DNA of 64,000 nt from Actinocatenispora sp963805605 (GCA_963805605.1 CAWDUX010000002.1:3348001-3412000); one strand, 5' to 3'; shown: positions 25,581 to 34,922, counted from the stretch's first letter. The notes: generated by a model from the sequence alone, not told the origin. Numbers and translations: made by a program.

Positions 25581-27701
25581 TCAGGACCGTAAAGTGTCCT
25601 GAATGGACATCGACGGCGGCACCCTCCGGGGCCGCAGCGATTCGAGTTCGCCGATCAAGCCACTGTCACGCAGCCGCAGGAACGCCTCGACCACGGCCGG
25701 GTCGAACTGGCGGCCCTGGAACCGGCGCAGTTCCGCTCCCGCTTCCTGCGCGGTACGGGTCTCCTGGTACGGCCGGTCGGAGAGCATCGTGGCCCAGGAG
25801 TCGCAGACCGTCAGGATCCTTGCCTCGGGGCAGATCTCGGTGCGGGCCAGGCCTTCCGGGTAGCCGCTGCCGTCGTAGCGTTCGTGGTGTTGTCGGATCA
25901 CCTTCGCGGTCTCCTCCAGCCCGGGTACCGCCCGGGCCAGCCGGTAGCCGTGGTCGGGATGTTCGTGCATGAGCTTCCACTCGGCGCCGGACAGCGCCGA
26001 CGGTTTGCCCAGGACAGCTTTCGGAATGACGATCTTGCCGATGTCGTGCAGCCGTCCGGCCAGTGCCGCGCGTCGGATGGCCTGCTGCTCCAGGCCCATC
26101 TCGGCGGCGACGAGGGCCGCCCACCGCCCGATGGCTCTGCTGTGCTCGCGGGTCGACAGGTCGCCGTCGACCTCGTCGGCGAGTCGGCACAGGTACTCGA
26201 CCATGGCACCCTGCTCGGTGTCCGGCGGCGCCAACTCGGGCTCATAGATGCCGCCGACCACGATCGTGTCGCGGCCGAGCGACTTCGCCGAGTACAGTGC
26301 CCGGTCGGCGACCTCCACCAGCGCGCCAGGACTCCCACCGTGTACCGGATAGCTCGCCGTGCCGGCCGAGACGGTGACCGTGACCGTGCTGTCTCCGGAC
26401 ACCGTGACAGGGTGGCTGCTCACGCAACGCCGCAGACGTACGGCCAGGCCCGACACTTCGGTCGTACCGATATTCGGGGCCAGCACGGCGAACTCCTCGC
26501 CACCGTAGCGGGCCAGCACGTCACCCGCCCGGGTCTCCGTGCGCAGGCGTCGGGCGATCTCCTGCAACGCCCGGTCACCGGCAGGATGGCCGTACCGGTC
26601 GTTGACAGCCTTGAAGTGGTCGACGTCCACGATCAGTACCGCCAAGGGTGTGCCGACGCGGCGGGCCCTGGCGAGCTCCAACGGCAGCTGGTTCTCCAGG
26701 AACCGGCGGGTGTGCAGGCCGGTCAACGGGTCGGTGACGGCCAACCGACGCTGATCCGCGACCAGACCCGCCATCCGCAGGATGACCAGGACGAACAGCA
26801 CCGCGCAGAACACCGCGATCGGCAGGACCTCGCCGAGCTGACCGCGGAGATACTCGCCCAGCATGGCCGCCGGCGCAATCAGTGCGGCCCCGCACAGCAC
26901 CACGATGCGCGCCGGTCTCAGACTGGTGTCGTGGTCCTGGGCCGGCCTACCGAGCTGGCCCAGAGTCGGATGCAGGGCGGCCGCGCCGAGCAGCAGATCG
27001 GCGACCAACCAGAACCCGTCCAGAAAATTGCCCGAGTGGTAGGTGCCGGTCAGCTGTTGATCCGCGTAGATGGTATCGGCCACCAGAACCAGCGTCAGGT
27101 TACCGAGGAGCAGGAAGAAGGCCACCGGTCGCCGGCCGGTTCCGAGAACCAGGCGCAGCCCGACCGCCAGCACCGCCAGATCCAGCACCGGGTAGGCCGA
27201 CGACGCCAGAGTGGCCAGCACCGACGAACCCAGCTGCGTCATCGGCGAGATCAGGTACAGCCAGGACAGCATTCCGGCCACCACAGCGATGATCGCCGCA
27301 TCGGTGACCGCCGCGAGATCCCGGCGTCGGGCCCGATGGCGGATGAGAACCAGCAGGCCCGCTACGTAGATCGGATACGTCGCGACGTAGAAGATGTCCG
27401 CTACCGAGGGAAAGCTGGCACTACGCAGGATGTATTGCTCGAAATAGAAGGTGCAGTCCCCTACCGCGTAGACGAGCTGGCTGGCCCCTAGCAGCAGCCA
27501 CGGCAACCGGGGGCGGGCCCAACCGCGCCGCACCGCGTACCCGATCGCCACCGCCGCCGAGATGCTCACCGCGCAGTAGAGGATGACCCGAACCGCCTGA
27601 CCGCCGGCATGGGCCGGCACCAGGTAGTAGCAGACTATGGCCGCCAGCCCCACCAGCAGGTAGCCCAGCCATCGCCGTCCGCCGTCCCCTCGGCCGGTCA
27701 T
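25581..27701 (-). CDS. Membrane GGDEF/HD-GYP protein, paralogue C
   Basis: A 706-residue paralogue with intact GGEEF (I-site RAGD) and HD-GYP (HDIGK, HHERYDGSGYPEG). It is a mosaic. The membrane half matches paralogue A (LRPARIVVLCGAALIAPAAM and RMAGLVADQRRLAVTDPLTG are shared). The GGDEF and HD-GYP part matches paralogue B (TGLHTRRFLEN, GTPLAVLIVDVDHFKAVNDR, QEIARRLRTETRAGDVLARY). It lies next to the intact glycosyltransferase 3' end and so keeps the original right-hand context. Like the others it is probably bifunctional; the net activity cannot be predicted. Confidence 0.92.
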   Translation of the reverse strand: MTGRGDGGRRWLGYLLVGLAAIVCYYLVPAHAGGQAVRVILYCAVSISAAVAIGYAVRRGWARPRLPWLLLGASQLVYAVGDCTFYFEQYILRSASFPSVADIFYVATYPIYVAGLLVLIRHRARRRDLAAVTDAAIIAVVAGMLSWLYLISPMTQLGSSVLATLASSAYPVLDLAVLAVGLRLVLGTGRRPVAFFLLLGNLTLVLVADTIYADQQLTGTYHSGNFLDGFWLVADLLLGAAALHPTLGQLGRPAQDHDTSLRPARIVVLCGAALIAPAAMLGEYLRGQLGEVLPIAVFCAVLFVLVILRMAGLVADQRRLAVTDPLTGLHTRRFLENQLPLELARARRVGTPLAVLIVDVDHFKAVNDRYGHPAGDRALQEIARRLRTETRAGDVLARYGGEEFAVLAPNIGTTEVSGLAVRLRRCVSSHPVTVSGDSTVTVTVSAGTASYPVHGGSPGALVEVADRALYSAKSLGRDTIVVGGIYEPELAPPDTEQGAMVEYLCRLADEVDGDLSTREHSRAIGRWAALVAAEMGLEQQAIRRAALAGRLHDIGKIVIPKAVLGKPSALSGAEWKLMHEHPDHGYRLARAVPGLEETAKVIRQHHERYDGSGYPEGLARTEICPEARILTVCDSWATMLSDRPYQETRTAQEAGAELRRFQGRQFDPAVVEAFLRLRDSGLIGELESLRPRRVPPSMSIQDTLRS

Positions 27702-27772
27702 AGGGAAATCCTACGCGGGCAGCGGCCCTTCGACCGTCGCCGAGAGGATGGCGGCTCAGTGCGGGCGGTGAC

Positions 27773-30421
27773 TCAGTCCTTCGCCATCACCTGCACGTCG
27801 ACGTCCGGTACGACCGGATTCCGCGCTGTTGCCCCGATCGCGAAGTAGAACTGGTCGACGGCATCCCGGTTGTACTGGGCGTAGTCGAACACCGGGCTCG
27901 GCACCGCCCCGCGCAGCAGTTCGCGCATCCCGTTCGCCAATCCGTCGGCGGTACGGGTCACGACCCTCCCGACGCCGTCGGGCAACGATCCGCGTACCGA
28001 GGCGAAATCGGTGGAGATGACGGGAAGGCCCAGTACCCGCGCCTCCAGGATCACCATCGGCTGGCCCTCGTAGTCGCTGGACAGTACGAAGCACTGCGCC
28101 TTCTTCATCAGCGCGTACGGGTTGTTCTGCTGACCCGCCAGGATCACCGGACCCGCCAGGCCCAACGAGTCGATCAGCGCCTCCAGGTCCTCACGCAGCG
28201 GTCCGCTGCCGATCAGTACCAGCCGGGTGTCCGGGTTCTCCCGGTGCACCACCGCGAACGCCTCGATCAGCCGGGCGTAGTTCTTCTCCGTGGACAGCCG
28301 GCCCACCGCCACGAACGTCGTCACGTTCGCCGGCGGCTCCATCAGCCGTTGCAGGATCTCGTACCGCTGGGCCCGGTCGGCCGCCGCCTCGGCCCGGCGC
28401 TGCACCAGCTCCGGTGCCGGCGGTTCCTCGTCCTGCTCCACCGCGGCGAGCGCGGCGGCCTCCTCCGCGTGGATCTCCGCACGCGGGTCCTCTTCGGCCA
28501 TCCGCAGGATCCGCTGGTAGTTGATGGTGTTCGCGGCCGCTACGAACTTGCTGTCCTCCGTGGTGTACGAGGCGAGCGAGGCCCGGTTGATGTCCGACAG
28601 CACCGGCGACACCGACACCAGCCGGTCGAAATGCCGGTAGGTGGAGAACACCGCGCCCAGACCACGCTTGAGTGGCTGGCGGGTACCGACCCGGCGCATC
28701 CGGTCCGCGGCCATGTCGGAGTGCAGCCAGATGGAGTGGGTCTTCGCCCGACCCTCCCGCAGCAGGTACGGCCAGAACGGCCCGTACCCGCTGAAGTCGA
28801 CGATGTGGTCGAACTGGCTCATTCCGAAGACCCGGTTCCACTCCTCCTGGAACAGCAGCCGGTGCCTGTCCACGTCGATCCGCGGCGTGTCCAGGCCCTC
28901 GGCCAGCAGCTTGCGACGCCCCAACGTGAAACGCTTGCTGCCGTTGATGCCGCCGGCATACGGGATGAGCCGCACCCGCGGGTGGATCGCCGCCTCGTTC
29001 TTCAGCCGGTCCCGGTTGCGGCTGCGGTAGCCGTAGAACGCGGACACGTCGTACCGGTCGTGGTCGATGTTGTCCAGCAGGTTCAGCGCCGCCGAGGTGA
29101 TGCCGTTGGTGCGCATGCCACCCAGGTAGATCAGGATCGACTCGCGCCCGCCGGCCAGGTCGTCGAGCACCCGGTAGCCCTCGGTGCGGTCCCGGAAGAC
29201 CACGTCCACCAGCCGCTGCGTGACCGACCCGTTCTCGTACGGGCAGTACTGCGCGGCGATCGCGGCGTACCGCTCGGCGTAGGTGACCGTGACGTCGTTT
29301 TCGCCGCCGGAGTGTAGGTCGTTCACGTACGAGGCCAGGGTGGAGATGCTGTCGGTGACCGGCCCCGGCCACTGTTCCGGCGGGGAGTACAGCCCGCGGC
29401 CGCTGGTGTAGGTGGCGAGTTCGGGTACGAAGAACAGTACCGGCCGCCCGGTGGCCAGGAAGTCGTAGAAGATGCTGGAGTAGTCGGTGACCAGCACGTC
29501 GCTGACACCCAGCGCCACGTTCGCCGGGATGTCGTTGGGCACCAGCATGTCCCGCAGTTCGGGGTCCTCGATCGCGTACTGGTAGACCTGCTGGTGCACC
29601 CGCAGCAGCACCCGCCAGCGCGGATCGATGCGCAGGGTCAGTTCGCGTACCCGGGTACGCAGTTCCTCCACGTCGTTGTCCGGCCGGTGGAAGGAGTCGC
29701 CCTTCCAGGTCGGCGCGTACAGGATGATCTGCTGCGCGTCGTCGACGACCACCCCGCGCTGCTGCAGCAGATGCCGTACGGCCAGCGCGTCCTCGGCGTC
29801 GACGTGCTGCCGGTCGGTACGCGGGAAGCCTTCCTGGATGATCTGGCCGCGGTAGATGCCGCGCAGCTTGTAGCCGGTCTCGTACATCTGCTGGGTCATG
29901 AAGTCACTGCCGGACACCAGGTAGTCGGCGGCGAGGAAGTTGCGGATGACGTTGTAGGTGTGCGGCCCGCCGTTCTCCACGTCGTACCCCATCTTCTTCA
30001 ACGGGGTGCCGTGCCAGGTGTTGATGTAGATCTGCCCGGGGCGCTTGCCGAACTGCAGCGGGAAGGTGGCGTTGTTGATCAGGTAGCCGGCGGTGGCCAG
30101 CGCGCGGTAGTAGCTCATCGTGCCGTACTCGACGAAGCTGACCCGGGGATCATCGGCGAACTCGTCGATGGTGTGGCGGTAGCGGCCGAAGTCCGACAGC
30201 ACCCAGACGTGCCGCAGGTGCTGTTGGTCGGGTGCGGCGAGCAGGCAGCGGAAGATGGCCTCCGGATTGCACAGCATCCCGTTGCCGGCGAACGATTCGT
30301 ACACGACGGTGTCCGGTCGGATCTGCTGGTTGCGCCAATAGGCGTGCGATTCGAACTGCTTGACCACGCCGATCCGGTGACGGATGCGCCGGATCTTTCT
30401 CACTACCGTGGAGTCTGCCAT
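27773..30421 (-). CDS. CDP-glycerol glycerophosphotransferase (TagF-like) fused to GT4 glycosyltransferase
   Basis: An 882-residue two-domain wall-polymer enzyme. Residues about 20-400 form a TagF/TagB-like CDP-alcohol phosphotransferase: INTWHGTPLKKMGYDVENGG, LYAPTWKGDSF and VTDYSSIFYDFLATGRPVLF are family motifs. Residues about 430-882 form a GT4 retaining glycosyltransferase: TFVAVGRLSTEKNYARLIEA for the nucleotide-sugar fold and CFVLSSDYEGQPMVILEARV containing the E-x7-E motif. No membrane helix is seen; such enzymes are peripheral on the inner face of the membrane. It probably builds a teichoic-acid-like or glycosylated polyol-phosphate polymer. It is divergent from galE, whose product could supply UDP-galactose. 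Confidence 0.88.
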   Translation of the reverse strand: MADSTVVRKIRRIRHRIGVVKQFESHAYWRNQQIRPDTVVYESFAGNGMLCNPEAIFRCLLAAPDQQHLRHVWVLSDFGRYRHTIDEFADDPRVSFVEYGTMSYYRALATAGYLINNATFPLQFGKRPGQIYINTWHGTPLKKMGYDVENGGPHTYNVIRNFLAADYLVSGSDFMTQQMYETGYKLRGIYRGQIIQEGFPRTDRQHVDAEDALAVRHLLQQRGVVVDDAQQIILYAPTWKGDSFHRPDNDVEELRTRVRELTLRIDPRWRVLLRVHQQVYQYAIEDPELRDMLVPNDIPANVALGVSDVLVTDYSSIFYDFLATGRPVLFFVPELATYTSGRGLYSPPEQWPGPVTDSISTLASYVNDLHSGGENDVTVTYAERYAAIAAQYCPYENGSVTQRLVDVVFRDRTEGYRVLDDLAGGRESILIYLGGMRTNGITSAALNLLDNIDHDRYDVSAFYGYRSRNRDRLKNEAAIHPRVRLIPYAGGINGSKRFTLGRRKLLAEGLDTPRIDVDRHRLLFQEEWNRVFGMSQFDHIVDFSGYGPFWPYLLREGRAKTHSIWLHSDMAADRMRRVGTRQPLKRGLGAVFSTYRHFDRLVSVSPVLSDINRASLASYTTEDSKFVAAANTINYQRILRMAEEDPRAEIHAEEAAALAAVEQDEEPPAPELVQRRAEAAADRAQRYEILQRLMEPPANVTTFVAVGRLSTEKNYARLIEAFAVVHRENPDTRLVLIGSGPLREDLEALIDSLGLAGPVILAGQQNNPYALMKKAQCFVLSSDYEGQPMVILEARVLGLPVISTDFASVRGSLPDGVGRVVTRTADGLANGMRELLRGAVPSPVFDYAQYNRDAVDQFYFAIGATARNPVVPDVDVQVMAKD

Positions 30422-30830
30422 TCCCGTTGCCCCCGTGTTTCTGCTCCGGGCGCTGCGCGATGGTCGGAGAAAGGGTCACGACGGGCGCAGGCCGAACATC
30501 AAATGCCCGGTCATCGTAGTGACGACGTATCGGACGGTGTCAATTTTCCGACAGCAGTCCGGCACGCGATGAGGTCATGTCCTTGCACTGTGCAATGAAT
30601 CATCCGGCCGGTACCAGGTGCTTCGCCGGTCGGTAGCCGTACGAGCTGCCACGTCGGTTCGGTCAGGGAAATCCGCAGTCCACCGAGTCTAAGTGGTGCA
30701 CATCATAGTTTTGCGGTAATCACCCGAGTTGCCGTCCAAATTCCGGAGTAATGCAGCACACAGTACGCAACCCTTACGGCGTATCAGTCGTGTTACCAGT
30801 CTGACGGCGCCGTGCCGGATGACGTGAAAG
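30422..30830. promoter_or_regulatory. Divergent promoter region between the wall-polymer gene and galE
   Basis: A gap of about 410 bp without a gene. It contains TTGCACTGTGCAA (30583-30595), a perfect 13-bp palindrome around a central T, which is a candidate operator. AT-rich stretches near 30530-30545 and 30700-30740 may hold promoters for the two divergent genes. GACGTGAAAG just before 30831 may serve as the galE ribosome binding site. Confidence 0.45.
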
Positions 30831-31844
30831 GTGAAGAGATTGAAGGTTCTGATCACGGGTGGAGCCGGTTTCATCGGCAGCACCATCGGTTCGGCGATGC
30901 TCGACCGTGGCATCACCCCGGTCATACTCGACAACCTGGTGACCGGCCGGCGGGAATTCGCCGAAGGACGCGACTTCTACCACGGTGACATCGCCGACGG
31001 CGCAATGGTTGACCGGATCTTCCACGAGCACCCGGACATTGCCGCGACCGTACATTGTGCGGCACTGATCGTGGTTCCCGAATCGGTGGCCGAACCGGTC
31101 CGCTACTACCGGGAGAACGTCGGCAAGACGATCGACCTCGTCGGCCACCTGACCCGCAACGGCTGCCGTCGGCTGCTGTTCAGCTCGTCCGCGTCGATCT
31201 ACCAGCCGGGCACCGACCACTCCGTCGACGAGACCTCGCCGGTCGAAGCGAGTAGCCCGTACGCCCGTACCAAGGCGATGATCGAGCAGATCCTCCAGGA
31301 CACCGCGGCGACCGGTGATCTGCACACCCTGTCGCTGCGCTACTTCAACCCCATCGGCGCCGACCCGAAGATGCGCACCGGCCTGCAGATCCGCAACCCG
31401 AGCCACGCGCTCGGCAAGATGATCGAGGCATGGGAGAGCGGGCAGACCTTCACCGTCACCGGCGTCGACTGGCCCACCCGCGACGGCAGCGGCATCCGCG
31501 ACTACATCCACGTGTGGGACCTGGCCGCCGCGCACGTCGACGCCGTCGAACGGTTCGACGAGGTGGTGGCCGCCGGCACGGACCCCGGATACCAGGTCAT
31601 CAACCTCGGTACCGGCGACGGCACCACCGTGCGCGAACTGCTCGCCGCGTACGCCGAGGTGGTCGGCGCCGAACTGCCGCACGTGGACGCGCCGCCCCGG
31701 CCCGGCGACGTGGTCGGTGCCTACACCCGTACCGAGCGTTCCGCCGAACTGCTCGGCTGGCAGGCGCAGTACAGCATCGCCGACGGCATCCGGGACGCGC
31801 TGGAGTGGCGGGCCCGCGACAACGTACGGACCGCCGGCGCCTGA
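30831..31844 (+). CDS. galE: UDP-glucose 4-epimerase
   Basis: A 337-residue short-chain dehydrogenase/reductase of the extended type. It has the NAD-binding loop TGGAGFIGS (residues 9-17), the serine-containing strand LLFSSSASIYQP, the catalytic Tyr-x3-Lys in SPYARTKAMIEQ, then LRYFNPIGADPKMRTG and RDYIHVWDLAAAHVDAVE, all characteristic of GalE. The start is GTG 30831. It interconverts UDP-glucose and UDP-galactose for wall polymers, which fits the divergent glycosyl/glycerophosphotransferase gene. A strong hairpin follows the stop. Confidence 0.93.
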   Translation: MKRLKVLITGGAGFIGSTIGSAMLDRGITPVILDNLVTGRREFAEGRDFYHGDIADGAMVDRIFHEHPDIAATVHCAALIVVPESVAEPVRYYRENVGKTIDLVGHLTRNGCRRLLFSSSASIYQPGTDHSVDETSPVEASSPYARTKAMIEQILQDTAATGDLHTLSLRYFNPIGADPKMRTGLQIRNPSHALGKMIEAWESGQTFTVTGVDWPTRDGSGIRDYIHVWDLAAAHVDAVERFDEVVAAGTDPGYQVINLGTGDGTTVRELLAAYAEVVGAELPHVDAPPRPGDVVGAYTRTERSAELLGWQAQYSIADGIRDALEWRARDNVRTAGA

Positions 31845-31851
31845 GCCGGTG

Positions 31852-31891
31852 CCCGGCTGTCAGGCTGCCGCGGGGCGCCTTGACAGCCGGG
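31852..31891 (+). terminator. Hairpin after galE
   Basis: CCCGGCTGTCA (31852-31862) and TGACAGCCGGG (31881-31891) form a perfect 11-bp stem with an 18-nt loop, just after the galE stop. No U-tract follows, as is common in actinomycetes. Confidence 0.7.
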
Positions 31892-31978
31892 TCCGGCAGG
31901 GCCAAATATGAGGCGCGCACCCTGGTCTCGGCCAGAACCTGCCGGGCGCAGTGGCGGCCGGGATCCTGGAGGTGGACG

Positions 31979-32743
31979 ATGACTGAACCAGCCACAGTGG
32001 ATGGTGAGCTGGCCGGGCGCACCGCGCTGGTCACCGGTGCCGCGTCCGGGATCGGCGCCGCGTGCGCCCGCGCCCTGCGCGCCGACGGAGCCCGGGTGCT
32101 GCTGCTCGACCGTGACCCCGAGGTCCGCGCGCTGGCCACCGAACTCGACGGCGAGGCTCTGGTGCTCGACCTGACCGACACCGCGCGGCTGACCGAACTG
32201 ACCCTGGACGTCGACATCCTGGTCAACAACGCAGGCATCCAGCACGTCGCGCCGGTCGAGGATTTCCCGCCGGAGAAGTTCCACCAGATCCTCACGCTGA
32301 TGCTGGAGGCACCGTTCCTGCTGGTCCGAGCCGTACTGCCGGGCATGTACGAGCGCGGCTGGGGGCGCATCGTGCACATCTCCTCGGTACACGGGCTGCG
32401 CGCCTCGGCGTACAAGAGCGCCTACGTCACCGCCAAGCACGGCACCGAAGGACTGTCCAAGACGCTGGCGCTGGAGGGCGGCCCGCGCGGTGTCACCTCC
32501 AACACCGTGTGCCCGGCCTACGTACGTACCCCGCTGGTGGAGAAGCAGATCGCCGCGCAGGCCGCCGCGCACGACATCAGTGCGGACGAGGTGGTGGAGC
32601 AGATCATGCTGACCGAACCGTCCATCAAGCGGCTGATCGAACCCGACGAGGTCGCCGCCGCGGTGAGCTACCTGTGCTCGGCGCAGGCGTCGTTCGTCAA
32701 CGGCAGTTCCTTCGTACTCGACGGTGGATGGAGCGCACGATGA
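31979..32743 (+). CDS. 3-Hydroxybutyrate dehydrogenase
   Basis: A 254-residue classical short-chain dehydrogenase. It has the cofactor loop TGAASGIG (about residues 18-25), NNAGIQHVAPVEDFPPEKFH as in 3-hydroxybutyrate dehydrogenases, the catalytic Ser in HISSVHGLRAS and Tyr-x3-Lys in SAYVTAKHG. The segment NTVCPAYVRTPLVEKQIAAQ and the end ASFVNGSSFVLDGGWSAR are typical of BdhA. It oxidises 3-hydroxybutyrate to acetoacetate with NAD. ATG 31979 has GGAGG upstream. It overlaps the next gene (ATGA), so the four genes to 35984 look like one operon. Confidence 0.88.
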   Translation: MTEPATVDGELAGRTALVTGAASGIGAACARALRADGARVLLLDRDPEVRALATELDGEALVLDLTDTARLTELTLDVDILVNNAGIQHVAPVEDFPPEKFHQILTLMLEAPFLLVRAVLPGMYERGWGRIVHISSVHGLRASAYKSAYVTAKHGTEGLSKTLALEGGPRGVTSNTVCPAYVRTPLVEKQIAAQAAAHDISADEVVEQIMLTEPSIKRLIEPDEVAAAVSYLCSAQASFVNGSSFVLDGGWSAR

Positions 32744-33588
32744 GCTACCGCACGATGCGGGTACCGGTCGATGGCGGCGAACTCACCGCCGGCATCTGGG
32801 GCGACGACGGACCGATGGTGCTGGCCGTGCACGGGGTCACCGCCTCGCACCTGGCCTGGGCCGCGGTCGCCGAACACGTCACCGGCTACCAGCTGGTCGC
32901 GGTCGACCTGCGCGGACGCGGCGACTCCGGCACCCTGCCCGGCCCGTACGGGCTGGCACAGCACGCCGCCGACTGCGTTGCCGCGCTCGACGCCCTCGGC
33001 GCCACCGGGCCGGTCCCGGTCACCGGGCACTCGATGGGCGGCTACGTGTCGGTGGTGCTCGCCGACCGCTACCCCGACCGGGTGTCCCGTCTGGTCCTGG
33101 TGGACGGCGGACCACCGCTGCCGAAACCTGACGGCGACCCGATGGAGACCCTGAAAGCCATCATCGGGCCGGCCGCCGAACGGCTGGAGATGAGCTTCGT
33201 CAGCCGCGAGGCATACCTGGACTACTGGCGGCCGCACCCGGCGCTGGCGGACTGGACCCCGGCCATGGACACCTACTTCGGCTACGACATCACCGGCACC
33301 GAACCCGAACTGCACAGCAAGGTCTCGCTGGCGGCCGTACGGGCGGACTCCATCGACATCCTCACCGGTGACGCCCTGCCCGGCGGCTGGCAGCGGCTGC
33401 GCCACGACGCGGTACTGATCCGCGCCGAACGCGGCCTGCTCAACCAGCCGACCCCGCTGTACCCCGACGTCGACGCGCTGGCCGCGCGACTGCCGGTGCA
33501 GACCGTACCCGACACCAACCACTACACGATTCTGCTCAGCGAACCCGGCGCCGGCGTGATCGCCGCCGCGCTGCATCCCCCCTGCTGA
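32740..33588 (+). CDS. Alpha/beta hydrolase (putative hydroxybutyrate ester/oligomer hydrolase)
   Basis: A 282-residue alpha/beta hydrolase. It has LAVHGVTASHLAW for the oxyanion hole, the nucleophile elbow TGHSMGGYVS (Ser near residue 97), and a C-terminal DTNHYTILLSEPGAG containing the catalytic His. A cap region lies between about residues 120 and 210. ATG 32740 overlaps the dehydrogenase stop, so translation is coupled. Its place beside 3-hydroxybutyrate dehydrogenase and a secreted lipase-like enzyme suggests an intracellular oligomer or monoester hydrolase; this is inference. Confidence 0.8.
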   Translation: MSYRTMRVPVDGGELTAGIWGDDGPMVLAVHGVTASHLAWAAVAEHVTGYQLVAVDLRGRGDSGTLPGPYGLAQHAADCVAALDALGATGPVPVTGHSMGGYVSVVLADRYPDRVSRLVLVDGGPPLPKPDGDPMETLKAIIGPAAERLEMSFVSREAYLDYWRPHPALADWTPAMDTYFGYDITGTEPELHSKVSLAAVRADSIDILTGDALPGGWQRLRHDAVLIRAERGLLNQPTPLYPDVDALAARLPVQTVPDTNHYTILLSEPGAGVIAAALHPPC

Positions 33589-33600
33589 AGGAGAACAGCG

Positions 33601-34893
33601 ATGCCCCGCCCCCTCCGAGCCCTCGCCGCCGTGGTGGGTGCCGCACTCGGCGCCACCCTCATCCTCACCGCGTCCCCCGCGTCCCCCGCGTCCCCCGCGC
33701 CCCCCGCGCACGCTGCCGCACCCTCGTACCTGACCAAGGAGGCCACCTTCTCCTCGGTGGCCAACGGCTGGGCGAAGGCCGAACGCTACCTCGACACCAC
33801 CCCCGGCTTCACCCAGGAGGACTATCCGCCGGACGGCCGCGGCGACCAGGACGGCCAGCGGCTCACCTTCTTCGGCGGGGTGAAGCAGCCGTTCTCCGGC
33901 CGGTTCCTGCTCTACTACGCGCCCGGCTGGAACACCGGTGCGAAGACCACGCCCGTACTGCTCGTGCACGGCGCCAACGACAACCCGGACCGGGCCTGGG
34001 CCAACCCGAACGAGTCCGGCGGCTTCGGCTGCGGCGCGGCCAGCTGCCCCTCCACCGGGCTGATGCAGTACCTGGCCGACCGGGGGCACCGGGTCTTCGC
34101 CATCGGGTTCGCGCACAAGGAGGGCGACAACCTGATGCAGGCCCAGCAGGTCGGCGACGCGATCGCGCTGATCCGGGCGCAGCTCGGGGTGTCCAGCGTG
34201 GATGTCGTCGGCTGGAGCAAGGGCGAGATGGCGGCCCGGATGTACGTTTCCTCGGTCAAGCCGAGCTGGGGCCGCTCCTACGCCGGTGACGTCCGCCGGC
34301 TGATCACCCTCGGCGGGCCCAACGGCGGTTACGACTACCCGTTCGCGCACGGCTGGGCGCACGACCTATCCATCTGGCCCGAATGCGGCGGCAGCATCAA
34401 CTCACCCGCCCCGCACGACCACATGACCTGCTACGGCCAGTACGTCTACCACCCGGAGTTCTCGTTCATCCCGACCGGCGGCTACGACTGCTATCCCGGT
34501 CAGCGGCAGATGCTGGCCCGCTTCGACGGCACGTACGGCATCGACCAGACCCAGCAGGACTGGTACACCACCTACTACGGCGGCGACGGTTTCTACACCT
34601 CCGGCCCCGGCATCCAGGCCGCGATCGACGCCGGTTCGCTGATCGGCCGGATCCAGCAGGCCGGCGTACCCGCCGCCGTGCACACCTACCTGCTGGCCGG
34701 CGGGACGCCCAACGTGGTCGGCATCGTCAACGAGAACCGTGGACCCAGCGACGGGGTGGTGTTCGAGACCAGCGCGCTGGACACCACCGGCATCGCCACG
34801 GTGTCGGCCACCACCCTGGTGGCCACCGCCAACCATCTCGAACTGGGCTGGTACCCGGCGGTCGAGTCGCAGGTCGACAGCTGGCTGAACTGA
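33601..34893 (+). CDS. Secreted lipase/polyester depolymerase-like hydrolase
   Basis: A 430-residue exported hydrolase. The signal peptide (about residues 1-39) is MPRPLRALAAVVGAALGATL with a hydrophobic core and a Pro/Ala/Ser stretch ending AHAAA. The mature enzyme has LLVHGANDNPDRAW for the oxyanion loop, VDVVGWSKGEMAARMYVSS with nucleophile Ser in GWSKG, and a late NHLELGWYP supplying His. Several cysteines (FGCGAASCPS, WPECGG, MTCYG, YDCYPG) suggest disulphides. The layout resembles extracellular lipases and PhaZ7-like poly(3-hydroxybutyrate) depolymerases. With the downstream enzymes it would feed 3-hydroxybutyrate into the cell. The signal-peptide end is coded by a 9-bp repeat (GTCCCCCGC). 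Confidence 0.75.
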   Translation: MPRPLRALAAVVGAALGATLILTASPASPASPAPPAHAAAPSYLTKEATFSSVANGWAKAERYLDTTPGFTQEDYPPDGRGDQDGQRLTFFGGVKQPFSGRFLLYYAPGWNTGAKTTPVLLVHGANDNPDRAWANPNESGGFGCGAASCPSTGLMQYLADRGHRVFAIGFAHKEGDNLMQAQQVGDAIALIRAQLGVSSVDVVGWSKGEMAARMYVSSVKPSWGRSYAGDVRRLITLGGPNGGYDYPFAHGWAHDLSIWPECGGSINSPAPHDHMTCYGQYVYHPEFSFIPTGGYDCYPGQRQMLARFDGTYGIDQTQQDWYTTYYGGDGFYTSGPGIQAAIDAGSLIGRIQQAGVPAAVHTYLLAGGTPNVVGIVNENRGPSDGVVFETSALDTTGIATVSATTLVATANHLELGWYPAVESQVDSWLN

Positions 34894-34922
34894 CGGTGCC
34901 CCGGCACCGGAACGGAGAACAC

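Noticed and set aside
32668..34362. A 564-codon minus-strand reading opposite the hydrolase genes
   Set aside because: Both strands are open because of codon bias. The plus strand has signal peptide and catalytic motifs; the minus strand has none.
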